Of a DNA stretch of 64,000 nucleotides, positions 35,819 to 44,537 are shown piece by piece (positions within the stretch are counted from its first letter, which is position 1; each line of letters begins with the position of its first letter). Source of the stretch: Opitutaceae bacterium TAV5 (lineage in GTDB: Bacteria > Verrucomicrobiota > Verrucomicrobiia > Opitutales > Opitutaceae). The translations under genes and the position numbers were made by a program. Where the stretch lies: contig CP007053.1 in NCBI GenBank assembly GCA_000242935.3, positions 4,635,001-4,699,000 of the forward strand. Direction: 5' to 3'. The notes below the pieces were generated by a model. The model made no database searches and had not been told where the DNA came from. It worked only from the letters and a program-made list of their open reading frames with translations.

Positions 35819-35885
35819 GCGGGTGGCGGGGCGGGCACGAGGCGGGGCTTTTCTTTTTACGGCAAACCCCTTTGCTGCCGTCACC

Positions 35886-36791
35886 ATGAGTCTGTTTGGC
35901 ATACCGGGTTGCGTACGGAAACTGGCGGCGGTGGCCTCCGTCGCGGTGCTGGCGTTGTCGTCGGTCGCGCCGGCGGCGCGGGCCGTGCCGCCTTCGGCGG
36001 TGCCGTCGCAAAAGCCCGGCACGGCGTTCCTGCCGGAAGGACGGCTGATCTGGCACGAAATCCAGACCACCGACGTGGAAAAGGCGCTGAAGTTTTACGT
36101 CTCGGTTTTCAACTGGACCCGCGTGGATGCGCCGACCGTCAAGGGAGACCGGCCGTACGCGATGCTGAAAAAGGACGACAATGTGTTTGTCGGCGTCGCC
36201 CCGCTGTCGGCTTACGGGCTGACGGGTCCGGCGCGCTGGCTGTCGTGGGTGGCGGTGGCCAATGTGGACGAGAGCCTGGTGGCGGTGATGAAGGCCGGCG
36301 GGTTGCTGGAAAAGGCGCCCGTCAACCATCTGGTGGGCCGGGTGGCGTTTGTCGGCGATCCGGCGCAGGCGCGGTTTGCGCTGGTGCGGCCGCATTTCCG
36401 GCAGCCGTTTGTTTTTCAGGCTCCGGTCACGTGGCACGGGCTGATGGTCGGCGAAGCGGATGCGGAGAAGGTGGCGCCCTTTTACCGGGACGTGCTCGGA
36501 TGGGGCGAGGCGGTCGTGGACTATTCGTTGCGCAAGTCGTTGCCGGTGCTGACCACGGAGGGCATGCGGGTGGCGAGCGTCCACGTGTCGCCGGGGGGAA
36601 CGACGGAGCCGGCATTCCTGCCGTTTGTGCAGGTCGAGGATCTGCGCGCGACGCTGGCGCGTTTCGCGGCGGGCGGCGGCACGGAAGTGGTGCCGGAGGA
36701 GGCGATCGAGGGCTTCGGCAAGGTGGTCCGCGTGGCCGATCCGCAAGGCGCCGGACTGATGCTGTTCCAGCGGGCGGGGCAGAATCTGTGA
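35886..36791 (+). CDS. Secreted two-domain VOC (glyoxalase-fold) protein
   Basis: The 301-residue protein has a signal peptide (basic start, hydrophobic LAAVASVAVLALSSVAP, cleavage near ARAVP). Two glyoxalase/bleomycin-resistance-like domains follow. Domain 1 begins EGRLIWHEIQTTDVEKALKF and contains PYAMLKK; domain 2 begins VTWHGLMVGEADAEKVAPFY and ends EAIEGFGKVVRVADPQGAG. This is the CFP30B-like pairing of two VOC units. Metal-ligand His/Glu positions are partly present (WHEIQ, WHGLM), but the substrate is unknown. Export is unusual for this fold. Confidence 0.78.
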   Translation: MSLFGIPGCVRKLAAVASVAVLALSSVAPAARAVPPSAVPSQKPGTAFLPEGRLIWHEIQTTDVEKALKFYVSVFNWTRVDAPTVKGDRPYAMLKKDDNVFVGVAPLSAYGLTGPARWLSWVAVANVDESLVAVMKAGGLLEKAPVNHLVGRVAFVGDPAQARFALVRPHFRQPFVFQAPVTWHGLMVGEADAEKVAPFYRDVLGWGEAVVDYSLRKSLPVLTTEGMRVASVHVSPGGTTEPAFLPFVQVEDLRATLARFAAGGGTEVVPEEAIEGFGKVVRVADPQGAGLMLFQRAGQNL

Positions 36792-36909
36792 GAAGCCCCG
36801 CGCGGGAAACGCGCCGGCGGCACTTTTTCCTTTCGAAATGCGGGATTCTCCCTGGTCCCGCGGCTTCCGCTACCCCTGCGGGCAGCCGCATGCTGGAGAT
36901 TTCCCCGCC

Positions 36910-38274
36910 ATGCCGCCGCGCCCGTCATCGTTTCGTTTTCCCGATCACTTCATCTGGGGCGTCGCCGCCGCCGCGACGCAGATCGAGGGCGGGGCGGGGG
37001 AGGGGGGCAAGGGCGAGTCGGTGTGGGACCGTTTCAGCGCCGCGCCGGGTCGTATCCTGAATGGCGATACGCCCGCCGTCGCTTGCGACCATTGCCATCG
37101 CTTCCGCGAGGATTTTGCGCTGATGCGCGAACTGGGTGTGAAGCACTACCGGCTTTCGCTGGCCTGGCCGCGCATCATCCCGGACGGCGACGGCGCGGTC
37201 AACCCGGCGGGGATCGATTTCTACCACCGGATTTTCGATGCGATGGCGGACAACGGCATCACGCCGTGGGTGACGATGTTTCACTGGGACCTGCCGCAAT
37301 CGCTGGAAGACCGTTTCGGCGGATGGCGGTCGCGGCGCGTCGTCGATGCGTTTGCCCGCTATGCCGACACCCTTGTCCGCGCCTTCGGCGACCGCGTGCG
37401 GCACTGGTTTACGCTCAACGAAATCATCGCCTTCACGCGCAACGCCTACGGGATCGGCCGCAACGCGCCCGGCTTGCGCGAGCCCGAGGCGGTGGTCAAC
37501 CAGGCCTACCATCACGCGCTCGTCTGCCACGGCCACGGCGTGCGCGCCGTCCGCGAGTACGGCGCGCCGGGCAGCAGCGTCGGGCTCGTGGACAATCCGC
37601 GCATCCCGATCCCGTTGCGGCCGGAAAGCGAAGCCGACCTCGCGGCCGCCCGCGCGGTGTTTGTCGAGGACAACATCCGCGTGCTCGAGCCGTTGCACCG
37701 CGGCGCGTACACGGACGCTTACCGGCGTGTCGTCGGCGAGGAAAACTGCCCGCGCGTGGAGCCGGGAGATTTCGCGCTCGTCACGCAGCCGACGGATTTC
37801 CTCGGGCTCAATGTTTACGCCGGTTTTTTCGTGCGCGCCGGACGCGACGGAGCGCCGGAGCGCCTGCCGTTCCCCACCGCCTTTCCCGGGACCGACAGCG
37901 ACTGGCACCGGATCACGCCGCAGGCGATCTACTGGTGCCCGCGGCTGGTGACCGATGTTTACGGCGAACAGCCGCTCACCATTGCGGAGAACGGCGGCGG
38001 CTACGCCGACGAGCCGGTCGTCGCGGGCGAAGTCTGCGACCTGCACCGGCAGACGCTGCTGCGCAGCTACCTGCAGGAGCTGCACCGCGCGATCGCCGAC
38101 GGCATCCCGGTGCGCGGGTATTTTCTGTGGTCGTTCATGGACAACTTCGAGTGGGGCGTCGGCTACAGCATCCGCTTCGGCATTGTGCATGTGGACTACG
38201 CGACGCAGCGGCGCACGCCGAAGCTGAGCGCCCGCTGGTATGCGGACGTGATGCGTGGCAACCGGGTGGCTTGA
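36910..38274 (+). CDS. Beta-glucosidase, glycoside hydrolase family 1
   Basis: This retaining enzyme removes terminal beta-glucose or galactose units. The 454-residue protein starts FRFPDHFIWGVAAAATQIEG (GH1 N-terminal signature). It has the acid/base Glu171 in FTLNE and the nucleophile Glu360 in IAENGGGY, and it ends with GYFLWSFMDNFEWGVGY followed by GIVHVDY. The nucleophile motif reads AENG instead of the usual TENG, a tolerated change. No signal peptide is present, so it acts on imported oligosaccharides. It is followed 59 bases later by the Nif3-like gene. Confidence 0.94.
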   Translation: MPPRPSSFRFPDHFIWGVAAAATQIEGGAGEGGKGESVWDRFSAAPGRILNGDTPAVACDHCHRFREDFALMRELGVKHYRLSLAWPRIIPDGDGAVNPAGIDFYHRIFDAMADNGITPWVTMFHWDLPQSLEDRFGGWRSRRVVDAFARYADTLVRAFGDRVRHWFTLNEIIAFTRNAYGIGRNAPGLREPEAVVNQAYHHALVCHGHGVRAVREYGAPGSSVGLVDNPRIPIPLRPESEADLAAARAVFVEDNIRVLEPLHRGAYTDAYRRVVGEENCPRVEPGDFALVTQPTDFLGLNVYAGFFVRAGRDGAPERLPFPTAFPGTDSDWHRITPQAIYWCPRLVTDVYGEQPLTIAENGGGYADEPVVAGEVCDLHRQTLLRSYLQELHRAIADGIPVRGYFLWSFMDNFEWGVGYSIRFGIVHVDYATQRRTPKLSARWYADVMRGNRVA

Positions 38275-38333
38275 CCAGCCACTCCCGTTTTTCGCACTGG
38301 CCGCGGCGGCCGCAGGCCCCAACCTTTGCGGCC

Positions 38334-39110
38334 ATGTCAGCCACCGCACTCACGCCCACCCTTCAGGATCTCGTTTCCTGGTGCGACGAACGCACGCGCC
38401 GCACCGCATTTCGCGACGCTCCCGGCGCGTTCAACGGCCTGCAACTCGCCAACGACGGGCGCGTCACCCGCATCGGCGCGGCCGTCGATGCCGGCGTCGA
38501 GCCGTTCCGCGCGGCCACGGCGGCCGGCGTCGATTTTCTCATCGTCCACCACGGCATGTACTGGACGATGCCGCAGCCGCTGACCGGTCCCGTTTACGAA
38601 CGCGTGGCCACGCTTTTCCGCAGCAACTGCGCGCTCTACTCCAGCCACCTGCCGCTCGACGGGCACGAGGAACTCGGCAACAACGCCCTGCTCGCCCGCC
38701 AGCTCGGGCTGGAGCCGTCGCGCCCGTTCATGACGCAATCGCCCGGCGGCGAATCCGTCGGCCGGATCGCCGCCTTCGACGGCACCCGCGCGGACCTGCG
38801 CGCCCGCCTGGAATCGCACTACGCGCGCGTGATCGCGATCGAGTGCGGCAGCGAGCGGCCCCGGGCGGTGGCGTTTTGCAGCGGCAGCGGCAACAGCGCC
38901 ATCCCGGCCCTCGCGGCCGAGGGGGTGGACACGCTCGTCACCGGCGAACTGCGCGAGGAATGGTTCAGCTACATCCAGGAGCACCGGCTCAACGTCTGGC
39001 TCTGCGGCCATTACGCCACGGAAGTGCATGGCGTGCAGGCGCTGGCCCGTGAACTCTCCGAAAAGTTCGGATTGCCGTGGCAATTCATCGCCACCAACAA
39101 TCCTCTCTAG
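38334..39110 (+). CDS. Nif3-like dinuclear metal-centre protein (GTP cyclohydrolase I type 2 superfamily)
   Basis: The 258-residue protein has the family features: a start with [12 protein letters not shown] and [20 protein letters not shown], then a metal-binding [33 protein letters not shown] and [12 protein letters not shown] follow, with a C-terminal [21 protein letters not shown] and GHYATEVHG. His and Glu residues in these blocks build the dimetal site. The family forms hexamers, and its cellular role is unsettled. The start codon was chosen at the conserved N-terminus; the frame is open far upstream only because of high GC. Confidence 0.9.
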   Translation: MSATALTPTLQDLVSWCDERTRRTAFRDAPGAFNGLQLANDGRVTRIGAAVDAGVEPFRAATAAGVDFLIVHHGMYWTMPQPLTGPVYERVATLFRSNCALYSSHLPLDGHEELGNNALLARQLGLEPSRPFMTQSPGGESVGRIAAFDGTRADLRARLESHYARVIAIECGSERPRAVAFCSGSGNSAIPALAAEGVDTLVTGELREEWFSYIQEHRLNVWLCGHYATEVHGVQALARELSEKFGLPWQFIATNNPL

Positions 39111-39171
39111 CCATACTCTTCACGCCGCGCGACTGCCACACCGTCTCTCCCTCCGCGCTTTCCTGCCAATA

Positions 39172-39624
39172 ATGAACAAAACCATCGTCATCCTCAATGG
39201 GCCGAATCTCGACCGGCTCGGCAAACGCGAGCCCGAAATCTACGGTTCCACGACGCTGGCCGACCTCGAGGCGCAACTCCGCGCGGAATTTGGCGGACAG
39301 GCGAAACTGGAATTTTTCCAGAGCAACCACGAGGGCGCCCTTATCGACCGGATCGCTGCGCTGGCCGACGCCGCCTCCGCGGGCAAGGGCAGCTTCGGCA
39401 TCGTCATCAATCCGGGCGGTTTCACCCACACGAGCGTGGCCCTGCGCGACGCGCTCGCCGGCGCCGGTCTGCCGGCGGTGGAGGTGCACATTTCGAATAT
39501 CCACAAGCGCGAGGAATTCCGCCACCGTTCGCTGACCGCTCCCGTCTGCCATGCGGCCATCACCGGTCTCGGGCTCGAGGGTTATTTTGCGGCCGTTCGT
39601 TACCTGTTATCCATAAAACTGTGA
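39172..39624 (+). CDS. aroQ: Type II 3-dehydroquinate dehydratase
   Basis: This is the third step of the shikimate pathway. The 150-residue protein matches the dodecameric type II enzyme. It has [20 protein letters not shown] with the catalytic tyrosine, [31 protein letters not shown], and [18 protein letters not shown] with the catalytic histidine. It overlaps the next gene by 4 bases (GTGA). Confidence 0.97.
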   Translation: MNKTIVILNGPNLDRLGKREPEIYGSTTLADLEAQLRAEFGGQAKLEFFQSNHEGALIDRIAALADAASAGKGSFGIVINPGGFTHTSVALRDALAGAGLPAVEVHISNIHKREEFRHRSLTAPVCHAAITGLGLEGYFAAVRYLLSIKL

Positions 39625-40208
39625 CCGACGCCGTTTCCACCAGCCAGGCCCTCTCTCCGGAGCAAGCTGCGGAGTCTCCCGTGCCCGCTGCGTCCGCTCC
39701 GGACGGGCCGGCTCCGGCGGCGACCGCCTGCTGGTACGTCGCGCATACCAAGCCGCGCTGCGAAAAAAAATTCTCGGCGCTGATGCAGGCCGAGCGTTTC
39801 GAGCACGAGCTGCCGCTGATCGAAAGCGTCCGCCGCTACGGGCGGAAAAAGAAAAAGTACCTGAAACCGATTTTTCCCGGCTATGTGTTTATCCGGATCA
39901 TGCCCGTGCAGAAGCCGCGCTGCTTCCAGCAGGAACTGCTCGTGCGACTCATCGACGTGGACCAGCAGAAACGTTTCGAACGGCAACTGGACGACGTCCG
40001 CAAGCTGGTCGCCTCGGGGCTGGAAGTCATGCTCTACCCGCAGCTCAAGCGGGGCGCGATGGCGCGCATCCGCAGCGGTCCGCTGCGCGGCGTGCAGGGC
40101 GTGATCGATGATCCGAAAAACCCGGGCGGCATTGTCCTCGTGGTGGACGTGCTCCAGCAGGGCGTGCTGGTAAAAGTGCCGGTCGAGGATCTGGAGATCG
40201 ATCCGTAA
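39621..40208 (+). CDS. NusG-family antitermination factor (RfaH/UpxY-like paralogue)
   Basis: The 195-residue protein has an Ala/Pro-rich N-terminal tail (about 35 residues). An NGN domain follows ([32 protein letters not shown]), then a KOW domain at about 140-195 ([20 protein letters not shown]). The TKPRCEK motif and the FPGYVF block resemble specialised NusG paralogues such as RfaH and UpxY rather than housekeeping NusG, which normally sits with secE and rplK. Such factors promote elongation through long exopolysaccharide or secreted-compound operons. The gene starts with GTG overlapping the aroQ stop codon. Confidence 0.85.
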   Translation: MTDAVSTSQALSPEQAAESPVPAASAPDGPAPAATACWYVAHTKPRCEKKFSALMQAERFEHELPLIESVRRYGRKKKKYLKPIFPGYVFIRIMPVQKPRCFQQELLVRLIDVDQQKRFERQLDDVRKLVASGLEVMLYPQLKRGAMARIRSGPLRGVQGVIDDPKNPGGIVLVVDVLQQGVLVKVPVEDLEIDP

Positions 40209-40267
40209 AACCCGGCCGGCCTGCTGTCCATTTGAGCACGGATTACAACCGGCGGGTTCATTTTTTT

Positions 40268-40390
40268 AACCGCTAAAGAACGCTAAAATCCGCTAAAACC
40301 AGACCACTCCCAAGCCAGACCCCCCTCTTCTTTTTCTCTCTCCGTCTCTCCCGGTTCGATTCTAGCGTTCTTCAGCGTTCTTTAGCGGTT
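40268..40390. repeat. Intergenic fold-back repeat (word CCGCTAAAGAACGCTAAA)
   Basis: Perfect 17-bp inner-word arms (40268-40284 and 40374-40390) extend imperfectly to about 34 bp. A third set of the word in the right-arm orientation (GATTAGCGAAGATTAGCG, 40473-40505) lies further on. The element fills most of the 314-base spacer between the convergent NusG-like gene and pgpA. The rest is C/T-rich sequence without genes. Confidence 0.85.
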
Positions 40391-40522
40391 CCAAAGCTGC
40401 TGAATCCGGATACAGCAACAGTAACCGGAGGAAGAGGCGGTCTTCAGGGCGTGCCGGGAGGCGGGAGGATCGGGATTAGCGAAGATTAGCGACGATTAGC
40501 GGTTCCCCGCTCCCGCTCCCGC

Positions 40523-41080
40523 TCACGCGCCGAACAGCCAGGCGATCGCGTCCCAGTGCCGGAAAAGCGCGCCGGCGGCGTGCATCACGGCGCACGCGGC
40601 CAGCGCTGCGGCCACGTCATCGACGACCACACCCCAGCCGGCCGGCAGCTTTTGCAGGCGCGAAATGCCGAAGGGCTTGGCGATATCGAACACCCGGAAC
40701 AGCAAAAAACCCGCCAGAAAGATCGCCCACGGCGCACGGACAACCCACTCGGCCGGCAGGTAATGCCAGCCGATGTAGCAGAGCGGCATCGCCATGAATT
40801 CGTCGAGCACCACGCAGCCGGGGTCGCGCCGCCCGAGCCGCAATTCGGCTTCGCCGCAAATGCCCACGGCCAGCCAGAGACCGGCCAGCGCCAGCAATGC
40901 GAACGAGAGCGGGTGCAGATCGTAAAACACGAGCACGCTGTAAACCGCGCCGGCCAGCGATCCCCAGGTGCCGGGAGCCTTTTTGGCGCGGCCCACCGGC
41001 CCGACCAGCGCGAGGGCCAGGACGGCCCGCGTCGGGAGAAAGCGCGGCCATACGGGGTGTCCGGGGTCGATGTTGCTCAT
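40523..41080 (-). CDS. pgpA: Phosphatidylglycerophosphatase A
   Basis: This membrane enzyme dephosphorylates phosphatidylglycerophosphate to phosphatidylglycerol. The 185-residue protein has the family motifs KKAPGTWGSLAGA, then DPGCVVLDEF with catalytic acidic residues, RVFDIAKPFGISRLQ and GWGVVVDDVAAAL, plus four hydrophobic segments. Its ATG overlaps the pgsA stop as ATGA, so the two consecutive pathway steps are translationally coupled. Confidence 0.96.
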   Translation of the reverse strand: MSNIDPGHPVWPRFLPTRAVLALALVGPVGRAKKAPGTWGSLAGAVYSVLVFYDLHPLSFALLALAGLWLAVGICGEAELRLGRRDPGCVVLDEFMAMPLCYIGWHYLPAEWVVRAPWAIFLAGFLLFRVFDIAKPFGISRLQKLPAGWGVVVDDVAAALAACAVMHAAGALFRHWDAIAWLFGA

Positions 41081-41682
41081 GGCGAGGCCGTGGGTTCGTC
41101 GACCATCAGGCTCCAGTTATTGCGGAAATAACGGTAGCCGGACCAGACGGTGAGCACGGTGCCGGCGATGAAACCGGCCATGCCGATCTTGTGGACCCAG
41201 GAAGAAAAGGGCACCAGGTCGATGGCGACCAGCCGGCCGATATCGTCCCGGATGACGGTGGATGCCAGCAGGAACCCGATCGCGATGAGCTGCGTGAGGG
41301 TTTTCACCTTGCCGCCGCGGTCCGCCGCCACCACCACGCCTTTCGACGACGCCAGCATGCGCATGCCCGAGACCATGAATTCCCGGCACAAGGTAATCAG
41401 TGCGAGCACGATCCAGATCGGGTTGTGGTAGATCGCCACGAATGCGACCATCAGGCCGATGACAAAAATCTTGTCGGTGAGCGCGTCCATGAACTTGCCG
41501 AAGTTGGAAACGATTTTCCGCTTGCGTGCGATGTAGCCGTCGAGCCAGTCGCTGACCCCCGCGCCGACAAACAGGATGAAGGCGAGGGTGGCGGCGCCGG
41601 GCCATGACTGGTACATGAGCGCGACGACCAGAAAGGTCAGCGGAACGCGTGAAAGGGTGAGCAGGTTAGGCAGGTTGAGCAC
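41077..41682 (-). CDS. pgsA: CDP-diacylglycerol--glycerol-3-phosphate 3-phosphatidyltransferase
   Basis: This enzyme makes phosphatidylglycerophosphate. The 201-residue membrane protein starts (GTG) at LNLPNLLTLSRVPLTFL, the usual PgsA N-terminus. It has the CDP-alcohol phosphotransferase signature SDWLDGYIARKRKIVSNFGKFMDALTD (DG-x2-AR-x8-G-x3-D-x3-D). The stretch upstream of 41682 is open but unrelated to the family and contains a long G/C homopolymer. With pgpA it forms a two-gene phosphatidylglycerol operon. Confidence 0.94.
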   Translation of the reverse strand: MLNLPNLLTLSRVPLTFLVVALMYQSWPGAATLAFILFVGAGVSDWLDGYIARKRKIVSNFGKFMDALTDKIFVIGLMVAFVAIYHNPIWIVLALITLCREFMVSGMRMLASSKGVVVAADRGGKVKTLTQLIAIGFLLASTVIRDDIGRLVAIDLVPFSSWVHKIGMAGFIAGTVLTVWSGYRYFRNNWSLMVDEPTASP

Positions 41683-41896
41683 GGCGTAGGTACCCCGGAA
41701 CAGAGTAGCCGGCCGGGGCCTTGGCAAGGATGGATACGCTTTTGCCGGACAGGGGGGACCCAATGTGGTGTCAGCTCCATCTCTCCGAAATGCCACTGAC
41801 ATCGGTTTGGCCCCCCCGCCCCCCCCCCGTCCGGCACGGCGGGGGCTGTTTTCCCGCTTTCGTTGCGGCGGGTTTTGCGCCGGAATCGCCACCGCC

Positions 41897-42757
41897 ATGA
41901 CCGACGACTCCGCCGCCGCCGTATCCGCATCCTCTCCCGCCTATGCGCCGCTCCGTCGCTGGAAGTGCACGGTGTCCTACGACGGCACCGGGTTTTCCGG
42001 CTGGCAGAGCCAGCCCGACGGCAACGCCATCCAGGATCATCTCGAACGGCGGCTGGCCCTGATCCTCGGCGCGCCGGTGCGCATCCACGGCAGCGGGCGG
42101 ACGGATGCGGGCGTGCACGCGCGCGCGCAGGTGTTCCATTTCGACGCGATCTGGTGGCACGGCCCGGAAAAACTCGTGGCGGCCTTTCGCGCCGGCAGCG
42201 GGGCGGACCGGCTGCCGGAGGGTATCCAGGTGACCGATACGCAGGTGGCGCCGCCGACGTTTCATGCCCGGTTTTCCGCCACGGGAAAACGTTACACCTA
42301 CGAAATTTTCAACGGAGGTTTCGCCGATCCGTTCACGCAGGCGTATTGCTGGTCCGTGCCGCGCGAGCTGGACCGGGCGGCGATGCAGGACGCGGCGGAG
42401 AGGCTGGTCGGGCGGCACGATTTCCGGGCGTTCAGCGCCTCCGGCGGCGAGGAACGCGAGAGCACCGTGCGCGAATTGCGCGTGCTCGAGGTGAAGGAGC
42501 GGGGACACCGGCGGCTGCGGATCACGGCGCAGGCCGACGGTTTTTTGTACAAGATGGTGCGCAGCCTCGCCGGCGCGCTGGTTCACGCCGGCCAGGGCAA
42601 GCTCTCGCCCGACGACATCGCCGCGCTCCTCGCCGGAGGCCGGCGCACCCGCCAGATCGAGACCGCGCCGCCCCGGGGGCTCTTTCTCGACAAGGTGTTT
42701 TACGGACAATCCGGACAATCCGGCCAAGCCGGAGAAGCCGCGCCGGCCGGGGGCTGA
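41897..42757 (+). CDS. truA: tRNA pseudouridine(38-40) synthase
   Basis: This enzyme modifies uridines 38-40 in tRNA anticodon stems. The 286-residue protein has TVSYDGTGFSGWQSQP near residue 28 and the catalytic Asp70 in GSGRTDAGVHA. FHARFSATGKRYTYEI, HDFRAFSASGGE and FLYKMVRSLAGALVHAG follow. The C-terminus (GQSGQSGQAGEAAPAGG) is encoded by a small repeated word (GGACAATCC) and is probably disordered. comF follows 2 bases after the stop. Confidence 0.96.
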   Translation: MTDDSAAAVSASSPAYAPLRRWKCTVSYDGTGFSGWQSQPDGNAIQDHLERRLALILGAPVRIHGSGRTDAGVHARAQVFHFDAIWWHGPEKLVAAFRAGSGADRLPEGIQVTDTQVAPPTFHARFSATGKRYTYEIFNGGFADPFTQAYCWSVPRELDRAAMQDAAERLVGRHDFRAFSASGGEERESTVRELRVLEVKERGHRRLRITAQADGFLYKMVRSLAGALVHAGQGKLSPDDIAALLAGGRRTRQIETAPPRGLFLDKVFYGQSGQSGQAGEAAPAGG

Positions 42758-42759
42758 CC

Positions 42760-43554
42760 ATGCGCCATGTGATCGGCCATCTCGTACGCGGCTTCGCCGA
42801 CGTGGTCTTCCCGCCGCGTTGCGTGGCCTGTCACGGGCTGGTCGAGCAGCCGGCCGCGGCGTCCGCCACCGCCGGAGCCGCCGCCGGCCCGGCGCTGCCG
42901 CTGCGCCATGTGTGCGCGACGTGCGAAGGGCGCATCCGCCGCGCGGAGCCGCCGCATTGTCCGGCGTGCGGGTTCCCGTATTCCGGCGAAGCCGACCCGG
43001 AGAACCCGCCGCTCTGCGAACATTGCGAGGGGCTTGATCCGGCCTGGACGAGCGCGCGCACCACCGTGCTGCTGGCCGGGCCGGCCCGGGCGCTGGTCCA
43101 CGAGCTCAAGTACCACCGCGGCCAGCACGTGTTGCCCGACATCGAGGCGATCATTCGCGGGCACGGCTACGTGTGCGATTTCCTGCGCGGGGCCGCGCTC
43201 GTGCCGGTGCCGCTGCATCCGCGCAAGGAGCGCGAGCGCGGGTTCAACCAGAGCGCGCTGCTCGCCGGTTGTTTCGCCCGGGCGACCGGAGGCGAGGCGA
43301 CCGGCACGCGGGTGGCGCCCCTGCTCCGGCGCGTGCTCGACACGCAAACGCAAACCACTCTCTCCCGCGCTGCTCGCCGGGCCAACCTCAAAAACGCATT
43401 TGCACTGGCCGGAGGCCCGTCCATAAACCCGGACCAGCATTACATCCTTATTGATGACGTTTTCACAACCGGTTCGACTCTTAACGCCTGCGCCCGTGTC
43501 CTGCGACGCGCCGGCGTCGTGAATCTTGACGTTGTCACATTCGGTCACGGCTGA
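42760..43554 (+). CDS. comF: ComF-family phosphoribosyltransferase-like protein
   Basis: The 264-residue protein has an N-terminal zinc-ribbon-like part with four CxxC pairs (CVAC near 21, CATC, CPAC, CEHC) and a C-terminal PRTase domain. The PRTase part has [19 protein letters not shown] and [20 protein letters not shown], where DDVFTTGST is the PRPP loop. Relatives take part in DNA uptake or its regulation, but the molecular activity is unclear. An Ala-rich insert separates the first Cys pairs. It is very closely spaced with truA. Confidence 0.93.
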   Translation: MRHVIGHLVRGFADVVFPPRCVACHGLVEQPAAASATAGAAAGPALPLRHVCATCEGRIRRAEPPHCPACGFPYSGEADPENPPLCEHCEGLDPAWTSARTTVLLAGPARALVHELKYHRGQHVLPDIEAIIRGHGYVCDFLRGAALVPVPLHPRKERERGFNQSALLAGCFARATGGEATGTRVAPLLRRVLDTQTQTTLSRAARRANLKNAFALAGGPSINPDQHYILIDDVFTTGSTLNACARVLRRAGVVNLDVVTFGHG

Positions 43555-43585
43555 TCTTTTCCGTTCCTTTCCCGACCTTTTGCCC

Positions 43586-44449
43586 ATGTCGCTCTTTAGT
43601 AAACCGAAGTATTCCACGGTTGTTGTTAAGAAAAAGGACATCCCCAAAGGCCTCTGGACGAAATGTCCGGTCTCCGGCGAGGTTGTTTTCAACAAGGAGC
43701 TGGAGGCCAACCTCATGGTGGTGCCGAAATCCGGCTACCACTTCCCGCTCGGCGCGCGCGAACGCATCGCCTCGCTTTTCGATCCGGGGACGTTCGTCGA
43801 GCAAAACGCCGACGTGCGCTCGGCCGATCCGCTCCGGTTCGTGGATTCGCAACCGTACCCGGAGCGCATCAAGCGCTACGAGCGCGAGAGCGGCCTGCCC
43901 GAGGCCGTCATCTGCGGCCTGGGGCAGATCGGGGAGATCGAAGTTTCCGTCGCGGTCATGGACTTCCGTTTCTGCGGCGGCGCGATGGGCTCGGCGGCGG
44001 GTGAAAAGATCACCCGCGCCATCGAGATCGCCCTTCGCAAGAAAATCCCGTGCATCATTTTCAGCGCCTCCGGCGGCGCGCGCATGCAGGAAGGCATTTT
44101 TTCACTCATGCAGATGGCCAAGACCAGCGCCGCGCTCGGTCGCCTCGCCCAGGCCGGCCTGCCCTACATCTCCGTGCTCACGCACCCGACGATGGGCGGC
44201 GTGACGGCCAGCTTTGCCACGCTGGGTGACGTCAACATCGCGGAACCCGGCGCGCTGATCGGCTTTGCCGGCGCCCGCGTCATCAAGGACACCGTGAAGC
44301 AGACGCTGCCGCCCGGTTTCCAGACCGCCGAGTTTTTGCAGGGCAAGGGGCTGATCGACCTGATCGTCAGCCGCCTCGAGATGCGCGACCGGCTGCACGA
44401 TGTGCTCGCGGCGCTTTACCAGAAAAAGAAAACCGGAACGCGTCGCTGA
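43586..44449 (+). CDS. accD: Acetyl-CoA carboxylase carboxyltransferase subunit beta, with degraded zinc ribbon
   Basis: This subunit provides half of the carboxyltransferase that makes malonyl-CoA. The 287-residue protein matches AccD throughout: [22 protein letters not shown] and [15 protein letters not shown], then [42 protein letters not shown] and [13 protein letters not shown]. The N-terminal zinc ribbon normally has four cysteines in two CPxC-type pairs. Here only the first remains (KCPVSG), and the second pair reads VVPKSGYH. The protein therefore probably does not bind zinc in the usual way. accA and accBC are not in the window. Confidence 0.95.
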   Translation: MSLFSKPKYSTVVVKKKDIPKGLWTKCPVSGEVVFNKELEANLMVVPKSGYHFPLGARERIASLFDPGTFVEQNADVRSADPLRFVDSQPYPERIKRYERESGLPEAVICGLGQIGEIEVSVAVMDFRFCGGAMGSAAGEKITRAIEIALRKKIPCIIFSASGGARMQEGIFSLMQMAKTSAALGRLAQAGLPYISVLTHPTMGGVTASFATLGDVNIAEPGALIGFAGARVIKDTVKQTLPPGFQTAEFLQGKGLIDLIVSRLEMRDRLHDVLAALYQKKKTGTRR

Positions 44450-44537
44450 GCTGTCTTGCCTCCGGGTTTATGCGTTTCTCCGTGCAATCCATGGTTAAAA
44501 AAGAATCCGGTTCAGGCTTTGCCAACCTGTGAGTCTC

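Noticed and set aside
37023..38333. Long open frame preceding the Nif3-like gene in the same frame
   Set aside because: It overlaps the GH1 gene in another frame. The conserved Nif3 N-terminus begins at 38334.
40209..40522. tRNA or small RNA gene in the NusG/pgpA spacer
   Set aside because: No cloverleaf could be folded. The structure is explained by the CGCTAAA-type fold-back.
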